Source of the DNA: Axinella damicornis
Lineage: Eukaryota; Porifera; Demospongiae; Axinellida; Axinellidae
NCBI GenBank assembly: GCA_963931865.1
Contig: OZ007505.1
Span: forward strand, 5,278,824 to 5,342,823
DNA: 64,000 nt
Direction of reading: 5' to 3'
Part shown: piece after piece, positions 10,730-21,323 of the stretch
Layout: the number at the start of each line of letters is the position of its first letter
How positions within the stretch are numbered: position 1 is the first letter of the stretch
Program-made: the position numbers and the translations under genes
Notes under the pieces: generated by a model
Told to the model about the DNA's origin: nothing
The model's input: only the letters and a program-made list of their open reading frames with translations
Databases searched by the model: none

Positions 10730-12560
10730 TTGGCAACATGAGCTAAAGATAGGACAAAAAATGCGCAATTATCTTGTAAAGCGCCCACACTATGGTAGTT
10801 GTTCACATGCTGCCCATATACGTCAGACTTCGGCCTCCCCAGTACCCACCTGGGGTTGCTCATACTGCGTGAAGTGTGATGTCTGTTATTACAGTTTAGG
10901 GCTAAGCGATTACTCTGATTATTAATCTCTGAGCATCAGGAAGATGATGGGAGCAATCCCGGTGCAGAAGTGATTTTAATCACAGTCCTGCATGTATGGC
11001 AATCTATCAAAGTTCACGATTAGAAAGTGCAGGTGAACAGATAACCCAATGCCATATGAGGAAATGTGCCTGGCTCAAGAGCAAGTAAACAGAAACTAAG
11101 TAATGGCTTGCTGAGAATGTATGATAATTGGAAGGTGCAGGTAAACAAATACCATGTACGGTATTATCATGCATTACGAACATTAATTACCTGACTGTAG
11201 GCCAACCGTTGCTTTTTGAAAATACTCAGTTAGATGCACTGCCATCTCAGCTACGTCTGTTGAGACTTCAAGAACTGGTTGTAGTGGGATGTTGTCTGGG
11301 TGTGTACCCTTTCTATTTTCCATGGCTCATACAAGACGACCTGTTTCTTTTGCATCTTGAGAGTATTGCTATTGCGACCAGAGGACTAGTTGTCTTTGCA
11401 ACAGCATCCCGAGATCAAAACGGCTTTCTTTGCAACAAGAGATCTCGCTAGTTTTGCTGCAGTGGCTGCAAGAGTATTGTTACAGTGACCCAAGGACGGA
11501 TCCGGTGGCCAATGTTCGGTTTCTCTCCATTCGTGACCACTTTGGTGATGATCTGGTAGGGGTGCAGACCTTCCCAGACTGGTTTTTCCCCAACTGTCAC
11601 GCCACCGAATGCATAGATATCAGCACTTGTTCCCACATCCATGTCTGTTAGCTGTTCTGGGGACTGGAATGAAGGGGTGCCCTTCTGAGTGCCCAATGTT
11701 CTGGTGTCAACCATTAGCTGGCTCAGGCCAAAATCCGCCAGGTACACGTGGTGTGAAGTATCTTCATCTTGATGACTGACTTTCCGTCGCTTGCTTTCTT
11801 CTGGGGAGTATAGCACTGGATACCGATTGGCAACATGAGCTAAAGATAGGGTTGTAAAGCGCCCACGCTATAGTAGTTGTTCACATGCTGCCCATATACG
11901 TCAAACTCTGAGTATCCTCGGCCTCCCCAGTACCCACCTGGGGTTGCTCATACTGCGTGAGTGTGATGTCTGTTATTACAATTTAGGCGGCTAAGCGATT
12001 ACTTGATAGTTGCATGAAGTGTTTCTTCTGTTCATCTGTGGGGGTGAGGATGCAAACAATAGTTTTCTGCTGCCTTGCAGTCCATGGTCCTGAGTAGGGC
12101 GTGCTCGTTCGAAGTAGCGGGTATAACTTGCATGCAGACGTGATAGCGGAATGGCTTTTATACAGTCCCCGGAAATGCTACTTCTCTATGATTGGGGCGA
12201 GCGCGCGCGTGAGCAACATAGACGCTGTGTAAATTTATACAGTATCTGCGCGCGCATGCAGTTATTCCGTGCACGCGCGTGATTATGCAATTAATCTCTG
12301 GGCATCAGGAAGATGATGGGAGCAATCCCAGTACAGAAGTGATTATGGATTTACAAACACACTTACCAGGATTGTGAATAGATAATCACAGTCCTGCATG
12401 TATGGCAATCTAGCTAAATTCACGATGATTAGAAAGTGCAGGTGAACAGATACCCAATGCCATATGAGGAACCAAATACCATGTAAGGTAATATGCCAGG
12501 CTCAGTGTTTATAAGAGCAAGTAAACAGAAACTAAGCAGGATGTGTAATGGAATTCAGTG
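10730..12560. repeat. Duplicated segment pair flanking a kinase exon
   Basis: The stretch from ACCGATTGGCAACATGAGCT (about 10726) through GCATGTATGGCAATCTA (about 11005) recurs at about 11820-12410. The second copy has an insertion of about 280 bp (11995-12285) that includes GC-rich CGCGCG stretches. Identity is high but not perfect. Both the tandem-unit fragment and the kinase exon abut a copy of this segment at the same sequence, which suggests it is a mobile or recombination-prone unit. Confidence 0.75.
11448..11816 (-). pseudogene. Protein kinase domain fragment (C-lobe exon)
   Basis: The minus-strand frame contains YLADFGLSQLMVDT (the DFG magnesium-binding motif), GTPSFQSPEQLTD (activation segment with an APE-like SPEQ) and SADIYAFGGV (subdomain IX aspartate). 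It ends LHPYQIITKVVTNGEKPN. This pattern fits tyrosine-kinase-like (TKL) Ser/Thr kinases. The glycine loop, catalytic lysine and HRD loop are absent: the frame begins about 20 residues before the DFG and is cut off by the duplicated segment starting at 11820. It also lacks the last helices, ending in an unrelated tail. It is probably a stranded exon or pseudogene. Confidence 0.62.
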
Positions 12561-12789
12561 AACAAGCAGAATTCATGATGATTAGAAGGTGAAGGTAAGC
12601 AAATACAATGTGCCAGGCTCAATGTTGATGGGAGCAAGGAAAGGGAAGCTAAATGGAATTCAAGGCTTACTGAACGTTATCTATAGCAGTGAAGCAAACT
12701 GTGAATAATGGTTGTATACACAACACAAGTTCCAGGTCACTGAACTGAGTTACGAGGTTCCAGCAAGCTTTTACTTTTGCGAATTCTTG

Positions 12790-13190
12790 TAGGCACGTGC
12801 AATGGAAGTCACACACATGCTCCATATTGCCTCAACCTCAGTGTCACTCATGTCCGGGAAGATGCTGCATACGTTGGCCTTCAGCTGCTCCCTGTGTGTC
12901 TACCATCTACAGCTGTCTACATCATCACACATGACCAGATGATCTTCTTGGCCTTCCCCCAACGTATTTGTATAATGCAAGCATCAAATAGTGGCAGTGG
13001 GAATGGCCTGGGAACGAGACTATAGAAAACCTGAGGATGCTGAAAATTACTCTGCTCCTGTGTTCCTTCAAGATCCACTTTTCGTTTCATACATGTAATG
13101 GACCAGAACAGATTGGTATACGCAGTGGGAGGTTTCTGGTTTGCAGGGATGTTCAGTACCTGCTCCTGCAGGAACTCTATAAAATAATTC
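12790..13190 (-). CDS. Two possible exons of an unassigned minus-strand gene
   Basis: Two frames look exon-like. One, about 13030-13185, reads FLQEQVLNIPANQKPPTAYT and continues NLFWSITCMKRKV. The other, about 12785-12905, reads REQLKANVCSIFPDMSDTEV and continues EAIWSMCVTSIARAY. The first is followed by sequence resembling the dispersed CCTGGGAACGAGAC repeat (13005-13020). I recognise no domain and cannot confirm that the two are joined. Confidence 0.25.
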
Positions 13191-13511
13191 AAGTCTGAAT
13201 AAAAATTGCTACTAAATTAGCCCCCCACCCTCTCAAATCGGCTCACCAGGTCCTGTTTCAACACAAAAAACCAATAGCATCCAGGTCAATGAAAGAAAGA
13301 TATTCTTCATACCTGTAGTTCCTGTAAGGTCATTTTCATCCCAACCACTTTGGGTGTGTTGTAAAGTTATGCCTTTTCCTCTTCTTGGATTCAATGTACG
13401 ATGTTAGTGATGACATGGTTGGGATTGAAGTTTGGAAGTTGACTTTGTGATCTGCCTGCATTTGTTGAACATGCGTTCTTGCACTTCTGTGTTGATAGAC
13501 ATTAAGTTAAG

Positions 13512-13919
13512 TTAACCCTTTAATTACTGATATACGCGTTGCAGGGAATACCCCCCATTACGAAATTATTTCATCATGCGACACGACATGGTGCGTGATG
13601 CTGTCTGTTCACTGCTGGTTGGTTGCCCTCGATATTTACGTGAGTTGTATGTGCCAATCATCTGTTTTACCTGGTCCACTCGAAAGTCCTTGGTTGTCAA
13701 GTTCCTCTTCACCCCAGGTGAGTACTGAAACAGAATGTAGGCATTGACGATTGCTAGCTCGAAGAAAAACCAGAATATATACTTGTAACACTTCCTTGAT
13801 TTCAGCCTCACTTGGTAATAGCCCCAAAGTTGGTCACTACGATCAACCCCACCCATGAACTGATTATAGAGACAGGTTTTGGCCACTTTCACAAGTGGAC
13901 ACAGAGCTAGCAGGGTCAA
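13512..13919 (-). pseudogene. piggyBac-type transposase C-terminus with adjacent element end
   Basis: The minus-strand frame 13566-13919 reads FMGGVDRSDQLWGYYQVRLK, then SRKCYKYIFWFFFELAIVNA. This is the characteristic GVDRxDQ / YW-rich segment of piggyBac (PGBD) transposases near the third catalytic aspartate. About 50 bp past the stop, TTAA (13512-13515) is followed by CCCTTTAATTACTG, the TTAA target plus CCCTTT-type terminus typical of piggyBac ends. The N-terminal two-thirds of the transposase and the other end are not found, because upstream frames are unrelated. It is a truncated, inactive copy. Confidence 0.75.
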
Positions 13920-14930
13920 CTGAAGGTTGAGTCTGAGGATGTGACTGAGGAAAACCTGACAGCGTGAAAGACCCTCCCAATGGCTGGGAATCTGGTGTTA
14001 GTGGGTTCTGGCAGAGTGGAGGTTGAGCCTGAAGTAATCCCGTGGGTGGGAGTGACCTTTCTGTCAGCAAAGAATCATGAGGTTGCACCTGTAGCTGTAA
14101 TTGAGGACCTAGGAGCGTAGTTGTCCTTCCTGGTGGCTGGAAAACTGCTGGTAGTGGGTTCTGGTCCATTCCACAGGTAGGCACTGAGTTGACAGGCTGG
14201 GTCAGAGGGTCTGAGCTGGCAGGGTGGACTGGAGGCTCTGAGGTGGTAAGGTGGACCGAAGGTTGCAGGCAAGGAACTGACTGAGGTAAACCTGAGATCA
14301 TGAACGACGGTTCTGACGTGCCAAAAAGATTGCAGAGTCCCTCACTGACAGAGACTCAAGCATATCTGGCGGGGTGCTCACAGAGACAGTAGAATGATGT
14401 AGATGACAATGTGTCAGTCAATTAGGCTGGTCGGTATGCCATGGAAGTCATTCTACCTTCTCTCCTGCTAAGTCGCAAGAAAATACCATCTTCCAAAGCC
14501 GACAATCGGGTACTGATCCCCAGCACAGCAGTGTTTAGTTGCTGTAATTGTGACATTTGATTCCGTGGTGTGGAGCACGTCGGTGAAATCATTGGCAGGT
14601 CAGATGAGGATTTATAGTCCAGAGTAGAACATTTGATGGAAAACAGACTATCGTTATCGTCTTCATGAGATGCAGTTGTGATGGGGATTGGTGACACAGT
14701 GGATGCTGAGATGGCCAAAAGCTTGAGAGGAGGAAGGCGCTGGAGGTATGGTTGAGACATTGGGAGTAGAGAATACCGTCTGCAATGAGGATGAAATGAG
14801 GGTGGATTCCATAGCAATACATGTGGCAGAATGTAGCGAGCAAAGTTCACACAACTCCCTTCCCCTACTTCAGATTGCAGTTGGTGATGAGTAGGTGGTA
14901 TAATCACACCCAAACTGCAATAACAAGTGC
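13920..14930 (-). CDS. Two Pro/Gln-rich minus-strand open frames, unassigned
   Basis: The frame 13864-14301 encodes a Pro/Gln/Leu-rich low-complexity protein with repeated PPxxQ-type segments. The frame 14422-14913 ends in a short heptad-like stretch (QLQQLNTAVLGISTRLSALE). Either could be an exon of a transposon-linked protein, since both lie between piggyBac and hAT remnants. No domain is recognised. Confidence 0.2.
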
Positions 14931-15044
14931 ATGATTAGCTAGCTCAAATTTCACTCCAGAATGCATGAATATTTTAGTGTAACACAACACCCACACATGT
15001 TGTATAATTAACAACAATGTGATTTTATCAGGTCAGGTAATGAC

Positions 15045-15400
15045 TTTGCCAGGTTCAGGGATACTGTCGAGGAAGTATTTTCTGTCAGACTTCACCCCAA
15101 TGCTGGCATCCTCTAGAACCGTGTAGATAAACTGAGTTGTGGTTGGTCTCAATGAAGGAACTTCCTCAAGTTGAATAGAAAGCACCTGTTGTGGTATGCA
15201 TCCGTGCTCAGAGAGTCCGTCTTGCCTCCATTTTCACTGTGACTGAGGTGGACTTCCTAACATGGTTTACTACTTTAGCTGCTTTGGTCAGAACTCTGGA
15301 GAGAATGGCACTCGGACCAAGCCATCTTTCACACACAATTGAAGGGTACGGGCAAAGCAACCTATCCGCTTTGGACCAAGTTCGAGATCTAAGTTAGCAA
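15045..15400 (-). pseudogene. hAT-type transposase remnant
   Basis: Read on the minus strand, the sequence gives KRIGCFARTLQLCVKDGL, resembling the C/H-A-HTLQLxVxDGL segment of hAT transposases. After a frameshift it gives SRVLTKAAKVVNHVRKS, then SVTVKMEARRTLSEHG and a further stretch to SDRKYFLDSIP. At least one frameshift and in-frame stops break it. The BED finger and the C-terminal dimerisation domain were not found with confidence. Confidence 0.5.
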
Positions 15401-16323
15401 CTGTTACATGAACAAAACTATACAAACACAAAAGTAGCTTGTCTGGATAAGAAATAACCATGAGCAACTGTTACATGAACAACTGTACATAAAGTGAAAA
15501 CGTTAGTTGATCCCAAAGGTCCGGATAACGAATAACCATTGTTCAGGTGATAACTTGGCTCCAACTTCTTGTGGAATTCCAATCTCAAAGGAAAGACATC
15601 GGATACGAGGACATGACAGATCGGTAGTGAACATTCACCGTGTTAGATGCCTGCTACCTTCCTGTCACAACATTGTAGTGCTCCTTACGAACAAGAATGA
15701 ACTGAGGTTCCATCTCAATTATAGCCGCCTCTGCAGCCTGCACACACCCGTATTGCTAAAAGAAAGGTACTGATGAAAACTTCACAATTACATGCTGTTT
15801 ATCATAGAGTTACTGATTAAAGCCACTGCTGGAGGTGAAAACTACCATTACAATTACTGTATTTGAAAACCTGGTCATTATCAATCGCTAGTAGCTATGT
15901 ATAGGTGCTTATCCGGGAATGTGTACATTTAACCTACGTAAGTGGCCCCACATGTCTCAGTAATAAGTAAAGAAACATTTGTTGCTATGGCAATGTCTAT
16001 AAATCGGTTTGTACCTTGTTTCTGCAAGCTTATGGGTAATACTACTAAACCTTTCCTAATTAGCTCTAAGAAATGCATTCCCACTGTTCAGAGCTCATAC
16101 ATGTACTTATACTCAAACTGAGGAGCATGCAGTAGTATTTTAGCCAATTCATTCTTATTTATTTCCTTCTGCAGAGTGGAAGCTTCCCTGTCAAACTCCA
16201 GTGGAGGAGACATGCTTGGGGAACCAACTGAGGTGATGAACCATTGTGTATCTTGTAGGATTGTACGTCACAGACAATGACATGGTAACATGATACACAA
16301 GGATTACATCACACATAGAAGTA
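15400..16323. other. Gene-poor flank of the Gypsy insertion
   Basis: No confident gene is visible. A possible plus-strand exon at about 16183-16230 lies between an AG acceptor (TTCTGCAG) and a GTGATG donor and reads VEASLSNSSGGDMLGEPTE. It could belong to the RasGRP-like gene whose last exons lie beyond the Gypsy element, but this is a guess. Confidence 0.25.
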
Positions 16324-16538
16324 TGTTGCGGGCGGAGGTCCTAGTGCGCGAACTTCGCTATAACTTTTGGCATAGCAACAACTTTGACTTCATCAATGTC
16401 AATTCAACTCTGTCTGACAGTACACAATGTGCATTTTATAGCAAGTCTAAACAATGCATGACTCCATACTGTCTATGACATAATTACTACAATTATAGTC
16501 CAATAATTGTCCAAATGCTTCTGGTAACTCCCGTTACA
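16324..16538 (-). repeat. 3' LTR of the Gypsy element
   Basis: The 215 bp repeat starts TGTTGCGGGCGGAGG and ends CCCGTTACA as written on the plus strand. It reads as identical to 25690-25904. On the element's strand it begins TGTAACGGG. Confidence 0.95.
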
Positions 16539-16550
16539 TCTCCCCCGGCC
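16539..16550 (-). other. Polypurine tract of the Gypsy element
   Basis: On the minus strand GGCCGGGGGAGA lies directly against the 3' LTR. This is the expected place and composition for the plus-strand DNA primer. Confidence 0.75.
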
Positions 16551-16552
16551 AA

Positions 16553-19500
16553 TCAAGGACGTCGCCTGGGACGAAGTCGGTGAGACCAAAGTTCAGGGCT
16601 AGTAACTGTTTCGTTTGGAGGTTGAGTTTTCTGTGAAGCTAGGCGGTGGTCAGCCTTTGCTTGTTTTCTTCTTCTCTTATTGGACCAAGTTTGTCCAGTT
16701 GGTATTTCCTTTGGGCACATACGTAGTCTTTCCAGGGACACAAATATTGGTGTGTCTTGTGGCCTGTCAACCTGACGAACACTGGCATTGGATGCAGTGA
16801 GTTCCAATATTCTATACGGCCCATGGAAGGGTCTTGAGAACTTCCAAGCCTTGCCTCGGACTTCACCAGGCATGTGGACAAAGACTCTGTCTCCAACACG
16901 ATATTTTCTGGGTTTACATTTCCGGTCATATTGTTGTTTTTGCTTCTTTTGCGCTTTACAGATGTTTTGTTGAGCCAAGCTCCAGGCATCTGAGAGATTA
17001 CAAACAAGATCTGTTTTGAAGTCATCGATATCCATTTGGTAGCATGTACGAGGTGTGGCCAATGCTGCTTCAGTAGGGAGCCTTGCATCACGTCCATACA
17101 GCAAGTAAAATGGAGACTCTTGTGTTGACTCCTGCATGCTTGTCCTGTAAGCATACAACACATACGGGATTCGTCTATCCCAGTCTCTACCACAGTGATC
17201 CACGGTCTTGGCCAGCATGTCAGTCAATGTTCTGTTAAATCTCTCGACCAAACCGTCGGTTTGGGGGTGGTATGCGGAAGTGTTGACTTTCTTGATCCCC
17301 AATAGCACATACAATTCGTGCAACAAGTCAGATAGGAAGTTTGCACCTCTGTCTGATAGAAGTTTTGCAGGTACTCCATGGCGACTAACAACTTCCACAA
17401 GTGCTTGGGCTACAGTTTCCGCTTTCTGATCAGCAATGGCAAACACCTCAGGCCATTTTGTCAAATAGTCCATGAAGACCAATGCATATTTGTTGCCATC
17501 ATAGCTGCAAGGAAACTGGATAATATCAACTCCAATGCAATCAAAAGGCCCAGCAACAGGGATTGGGGAGAGTGGAGGCTTTTGTGCTCGCCCAACACGA
17601 CGAGAAGCACAGACTAAACATGACAGACACCACTTCCGTATGTCAGCTCGCAAGTTTGGCCACCAATAGTGCTTCTGTAGCTGACTGTACGTCTTCATTT
17701 CCCTTAAATGGCCAGCCATAACTCCACCATGAGCCTCTTCAATAATCTTTTGCCGCTGATCCCTGGGGACCACCAACTGTAAACGCCCATCTGGTTGGGT
17801 GTAATAAAGTGTATCATCCAACAGTGTGAACCTGTCAGATATCAGCAAAACCCGCCTTGCCTCAAAGTCTGTGGTAGGGAGATTTCCTGTCTTCATAAAT
17901 GTAATGAGATCAGTGAATTCTCCATCAACTGCTTGCAGCTTGTGCCATTCACACTCTTCCTCCTGTCTGGAAGGTACGGATTGCAAAGTGGCAACAATAG
18001 CTTCTTTGGGTTTCAAAGCGGTTACCTGACTCACAGTTTCGATAACTGAATTCGTGTCAGTATCCAAGGGAATTCGAGAAAGTGCATCGGCAACAGAGTT
18101 TTGCTTCCCAGGGCGATATTCAATGGTCAAATCCAACTCCTGTAGAGCAAGCCCCCAACGAGCTAATTTCCCTGAAGGATGTGGTGTGTTGAGTAGAGAT
18201 TTCAGTGCAGAATGGTCAGTCAGCACTTTACACTTGTGTCCGTAGAGGTAAACATGGAAATGTTTGGTTGCCCATACCACTGCCAAGGCTTCAAGCTCAC
18301 TGATGCCATAGTTTCGTTCATGTTTCTGCAGTGTTCTGCTGGCATAGGCTATGGGTCGAATGGTTCCATCATCCTGTTCTTGGCATAAGACTGCACCAAG
18401 CCCTAATCCAGACGCATCGGTCTCGAGGATGAAGGGTTGCTCAAAATTTGGGAAGGCAAGTACTGGTGGTGAAGTTAGCAGCTCCTTCAAACGTACAAAT
18501 GCTTCTTCACAGGATGAAGACCACACAAATGGAGTGTTTTTCCGGGTGAGGGCATACAGTGGCTCAGCGACTTTGGAGAACTGGGGCGTGAAACGCCTGT
18601 AGTATGAAGCAATTCCCAAGAACTGACGCAGGGATTTCAGATTCGTTGGAGTAGGATAACTCCAAATCTTCTTCACCTTAGAAGGGTCAACACTGATTCC
18701 TGCTTCTGAGATCACATGTCCAAGGTAGGTGACCTCTTGTAATGCAAAAGCACATTTCCTAGGCTTCAACCGAAGTCCTGCCTCATGGAGCCTCTCAAAA
18801 ACGAGATGGAGGTTTTGAAGGTGCTCTTCCCAAGTGCTTGAGATTACCAGATAAACAAAGCATTGTTTTCTGGTTAGCCCTTCGAGAACGGTTTCCATTA
18901 AACGCTGAAAAGTTGCAGGCGCGTTACACAGCCCGAATGGCATTACAGTGAACTCAAAGAGACCAGAGTGCGTGGTAAATGCTGTTTTCTCTATGTCATC
19001 TGGACTCATTTCCACTTGCCAATAACCGGATGCCAGGTCCAAGGTGGTGAAGTAACGGGCTCCTGCAAGAACATCCAGTGTGTCGTCAATTCGGGGTAAA
19101 GGGTGAACATCCCTTTTGGTAACAGAATTGAGGCGCCTGTAGTCGACACAAAATCTCATGGAGCCGTCTTTTTTCTTTACTAGTACAACTGGACTGGCCC
19201 AGGGGCTGCGTGAGTGTTTGATAATCCTTTGATCCAACATGTCTTTTACCATCTCATCCACTTGGTCACGGAGTGCAAAAGGGATTCTACGAGGATGCTG
19301 ATAGATCGGGGAGTGATCTCCAGTATCAATGGAATGTTGGACTAATTGTGTACAGCCAAGTTTACTGCTGTCAACAGCGAAAAGGTCGGCATGATCAAGG
19401 AGGAAATGTTCAAGGATGTTTTGCTGCTGTGGAGTAATCGCAGCTTGTTGCAGATGTAATTGATCCTTTAATTTCGCAAGTCGGTCATCGGAGCCAAGTT

Positions 19501-19684
19501 GGTTTGCATCAGAGTCAAGTTGGTTTGCATCAGAGTCAAGTTGGTTCGCTCTTGGTTCCGATGTTTCAGATTCTGATTTCAAAGGTACCTTTGCTTTTTC
19601 AATGAGCTCATGATCAAGGCTAGCCTCAATTGTATCATCTTCCGAAGATGTGGTATGTGAGAAGGACAAGGGCTGATCAATCAA
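16553..19684 (-). CDS. Gypsy pol: reverse transcriptase, RNase H and integrase (RT box deleted)
   Basis: The open frame of about 1043 codons carries, in order: RT (AGYFTTLDLASGYWQV-like segment, PFGLCNAPATFQRLM); RNase H (ILETDASGLGLGAV, SELEALAVVWATKHF, SVADALSR); integrase zinc finger (HGGVMAGH...CLVC, about residues 655-700); integrase core (GVDIIQF, SDRGANFLSDL, GLVERFNRTL, about 715-860); and a C-terminal GPY/F-like module (FHGPYRILEL). The catalytic Y-x-D-D box is missing: the protein runs FVYL straight into VISSTWEEH around residue 275-285, consistent with an in-frame loss of about four residues. There is no ATG at the upstream end, because the frame simply starts at the DIRS junction. 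It can be translated but should not polymerise DNA. Confidence 0.9.
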   Translation of the reverse strand: MIDQPLSFSHTTSSEDDTIEASLDHELIEKAKVPLKSESETSEPRANQLDSDANQLDSDANQLGSDDRLAKLKDQLHLQQAAITPQQQNILEHFLLDHADLFAVDSSKLGCTQLVQHSIDTGDHSPIYQHPRRIPFALRDQVDEMVKDMLDQRIIKHSRSPWASPVVLVKKKDGSMRFCVDYRRLNSVTKRDVHPLPRIDDTLDVLAGARYFTTLDLASGYWQVEMSPDDIEKTAFTTHSGLFEFTVMPFGLCNAPATFQRLMETVLEGLTRKQCFVYLVISSTWEEHLQNLHLVFERLHEAGLRLKPRKCAFALQEVTYLGHVISEAGISVDPSKVKKIWSYPTPTNLKSLRQFLGIASYYRRFTPQFSKVAEPLYALTRKNTPFVWSSSCEEAFVRLKELLTSPPVLAFPNFEQPFILETDASGLGLGAVLCQEQDDGTIRPIAYASRTLQKHERNYGISELEALAVVWATKHFHVYLYGHKCKVLTDHSALKSLLNTPHPSGKLARWGLALQELDLTIEYRPGKQNSVADALSRIPLDTDTNSVIETVSQVTALKPKEAIVATLQSVPSRQEEECEWHKLQAVDGEFTDLITFMKTGNLPTTDFEARRVLLISDRFTLLDDTLYYTQPDGRLQLVVPRDQRQKIIEEAHGGVMAGHLREMKTYSQLQKHYWWPNLRADIRKWCLSCLVCASRRVGRAQKPPLSPIPVAGPFDCIGVDIIQFPCSYDGNKYALVFMDYLTKWPEVFAIADQKAETVAQALVEVVSRHGVPAKLLSDRGANFLSDLLHELYVLLGIKKVNTSAYHPQTDGLVERFNRTLTDMLAKTVDHCGRDWDRRIPYVLYAYRTSMQESTQESPFYLLYGRDARLPTEAALATPRTCYQMDIDDFKTDLVCNLSDAWSLAQQNICKAQKKQKQQYDRKCKPRKYRVGDRVFVHMPGEVRGKAWKFSRPFHGPYRILELTASNASVRQVDRPQDTPIFVSLERLRMCPKEIPTGQTWSNKRRRKQAKADHRLASQKTQPPNETVTSPELWSHRLRPRRRP

Positions 19685-19870
19685 TGAATGGCTAAGGCCG
19701 CATAAGCGGCTGAATGCTATTCAGGATTGTACGAAGGGGGCGGAGGCGAAATCAACATGTCCTTTGCATTGTCTTCTCAACAACTTCTTACCAGCTGTTA
19801 GTAGAATTCATTAAACTGCGCATGCGTGCATATATAACGAGCAATAATAAGCCCGCCTTCAGTCTTTGAA
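19680..19870 (+). repeat. Left inverted terminal repeat of the DIRS element
   Basis: About 115 bp here (19755-19868, from AACATGTCCTTTGCATTGTC to GCCCGCCTTCAGTCTT) is the reverse complement of 24918-25035. The outermost part (19681-19758) is unique to this end and is complementary to the internal region. Confidence 0.88.
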
Positions 19871-20103
19871 ACAGCAAAGTTAATCTGCAAAACTATGTCA
19901 TAACTGTAACCAATTATATGGTTTGACAAATGCACCAATGACTGGCTAAGTATACTGCATGATAACTGTAAACCATAGATATGGCACCAAGCCTAAACAT
20001 GGATAAGTACTTGCATGATGGGATAGGCAACTGCGACCACATATAGGTATGGCCTGATAATAAATGCATCAAGTCAAAATTGGGTGGGAGATGGGAGGGA
20101 GGA

Positions 20104-20225
20104 CATGTTGATTTCGCCTCCGCCCCCTTCGTACAATCCTGAATAGCATTCAGCCGCTTACGCGGCCTTAGCCATTCATTGATTGTACTTCAGGGGCTCC
20201 GGCTCAATCAACATGTCCTTTGCAT
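20104..20225 (+). repeat. Internal complementary region of the DIRS element
   Basis: One half (about 20104-20183) is the reverse complement of the left end and the other half (about 20184-20225) is the reverse complement of the right end. In DIRS elements this region templates the joining of the two ends into a circle. Confidence 0.85.
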
Positions 20226-20348
20226 GTTTGTAGCTGAGAACTGCTCCTCCACATTTATTGGCAGCATCGACCGAGGTCTGTAATAGACCCTGCAAAAGGT
20301 CCCCTTGTTAGACCACCTTGCTCTATTCATGATCTCCTGTGTGGAGAC

Positions 20349-20784
20349 TCAAGACATAGATGCTGTTGTGGAAGAAGCCGACCTAGTCGAATGAGCAGTA
20401 AAATCTGGATCCAACCCTGCCTTCTCCAAGGATATCTTTAAGCACCTTGCAGAAGATACTGGTTGGTGGAACCATCGCCAAGAAAAGCTGCGCAGCAGAC
20501 TCATCGGTTCGGAAGGCAGCAGTGGCCCTCTCATAAGCTTGAAGACAAGCCACCGGACACAGCTCTTTATCCTCAAATGAGGAAATCAGAACAGGCTGCA
20601 AAGACTTCTCGTTCCCCTGTTTGGTCTGCTTGGCTAGACCTTTGCAGGGTAACACTACCCCTTCTGGGGTGTAAGCACGCCCATGAAGTGATAACCTGAC
20701 TAGGTCTGAGGCTCTGTGAGCTAAAAACCAGAGCAAATAACATAGCCACCTACCGAGTGAGCAGCTTGAGCGACAACCTGTCAT
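20349..20784 (-). pseudogene. DIRS tyrosine recombinase (frameshifted)
   Basis: The minus-strand frame 20383-20784 contains FLAHRASDLVRLSL (the box I arginine) and GVVLPCKGLAKQTKQGNEKS. A second frame (20349-20576) continues with DFTAHSTRSAS, the HxxR box II. The two frames overlap, so at least one frameshift separates the catalytic halves. The enzyme integrates circular element DNA without an integrase. The final tyrosine is not clearly visible. Confidence 0.85.
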
Positions 20785-21323
20785 TGCTGCCGAGGTTACT
20801 CAGATACAGTATAGCATCTGGGATACATCCCAAGTGTGGCAGTACTTGGGCTGTGGGGCCTCTGATTGTAGGCTCCCTTTAGAAGCCTCACCACCAATGC
20901 AATTAATGGATGCTGACCAACTGGGAAACCCTCCAACGGGAGGTGGGTTGAAGATAGAGCTGACCAATAACAGTCTTGGAATTGTCACCAGAGACCTTCC
21001 ATGCGACCAGCTGGGACGAGTTTCTGTCCACTGAGTTTCTGACAGTGGACAGTCGCAATTGGGAGACTGGGTCAGCAGATCTGGGATGTTTGGAAGAAAT
21101 GGTAGGTCCACTAGCATGCTCATGAACACCGGGAACCACGGCTGGGTTTCCCATAATGGAGTGACCAGCACCACTGTCGCTCCTTCCACCTGCACTTTCA
21201 TCAGTAACCTTGCAATTAGATACCATGGTGGGTGTGCAAACCCCAACACTGTTGCCCAGCTCTGGGAAAATGCATCTGTTGCTACCGTCTCTGGATCTGG
21301 GACACCACAGACATATTGTCTGA

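Noticed and set aside
16615..18602. Plus-strand frames across the Gypsy pol
   Set aside because: They are shadows of the minus-strand 1043-codon frame, with no domain of their own.
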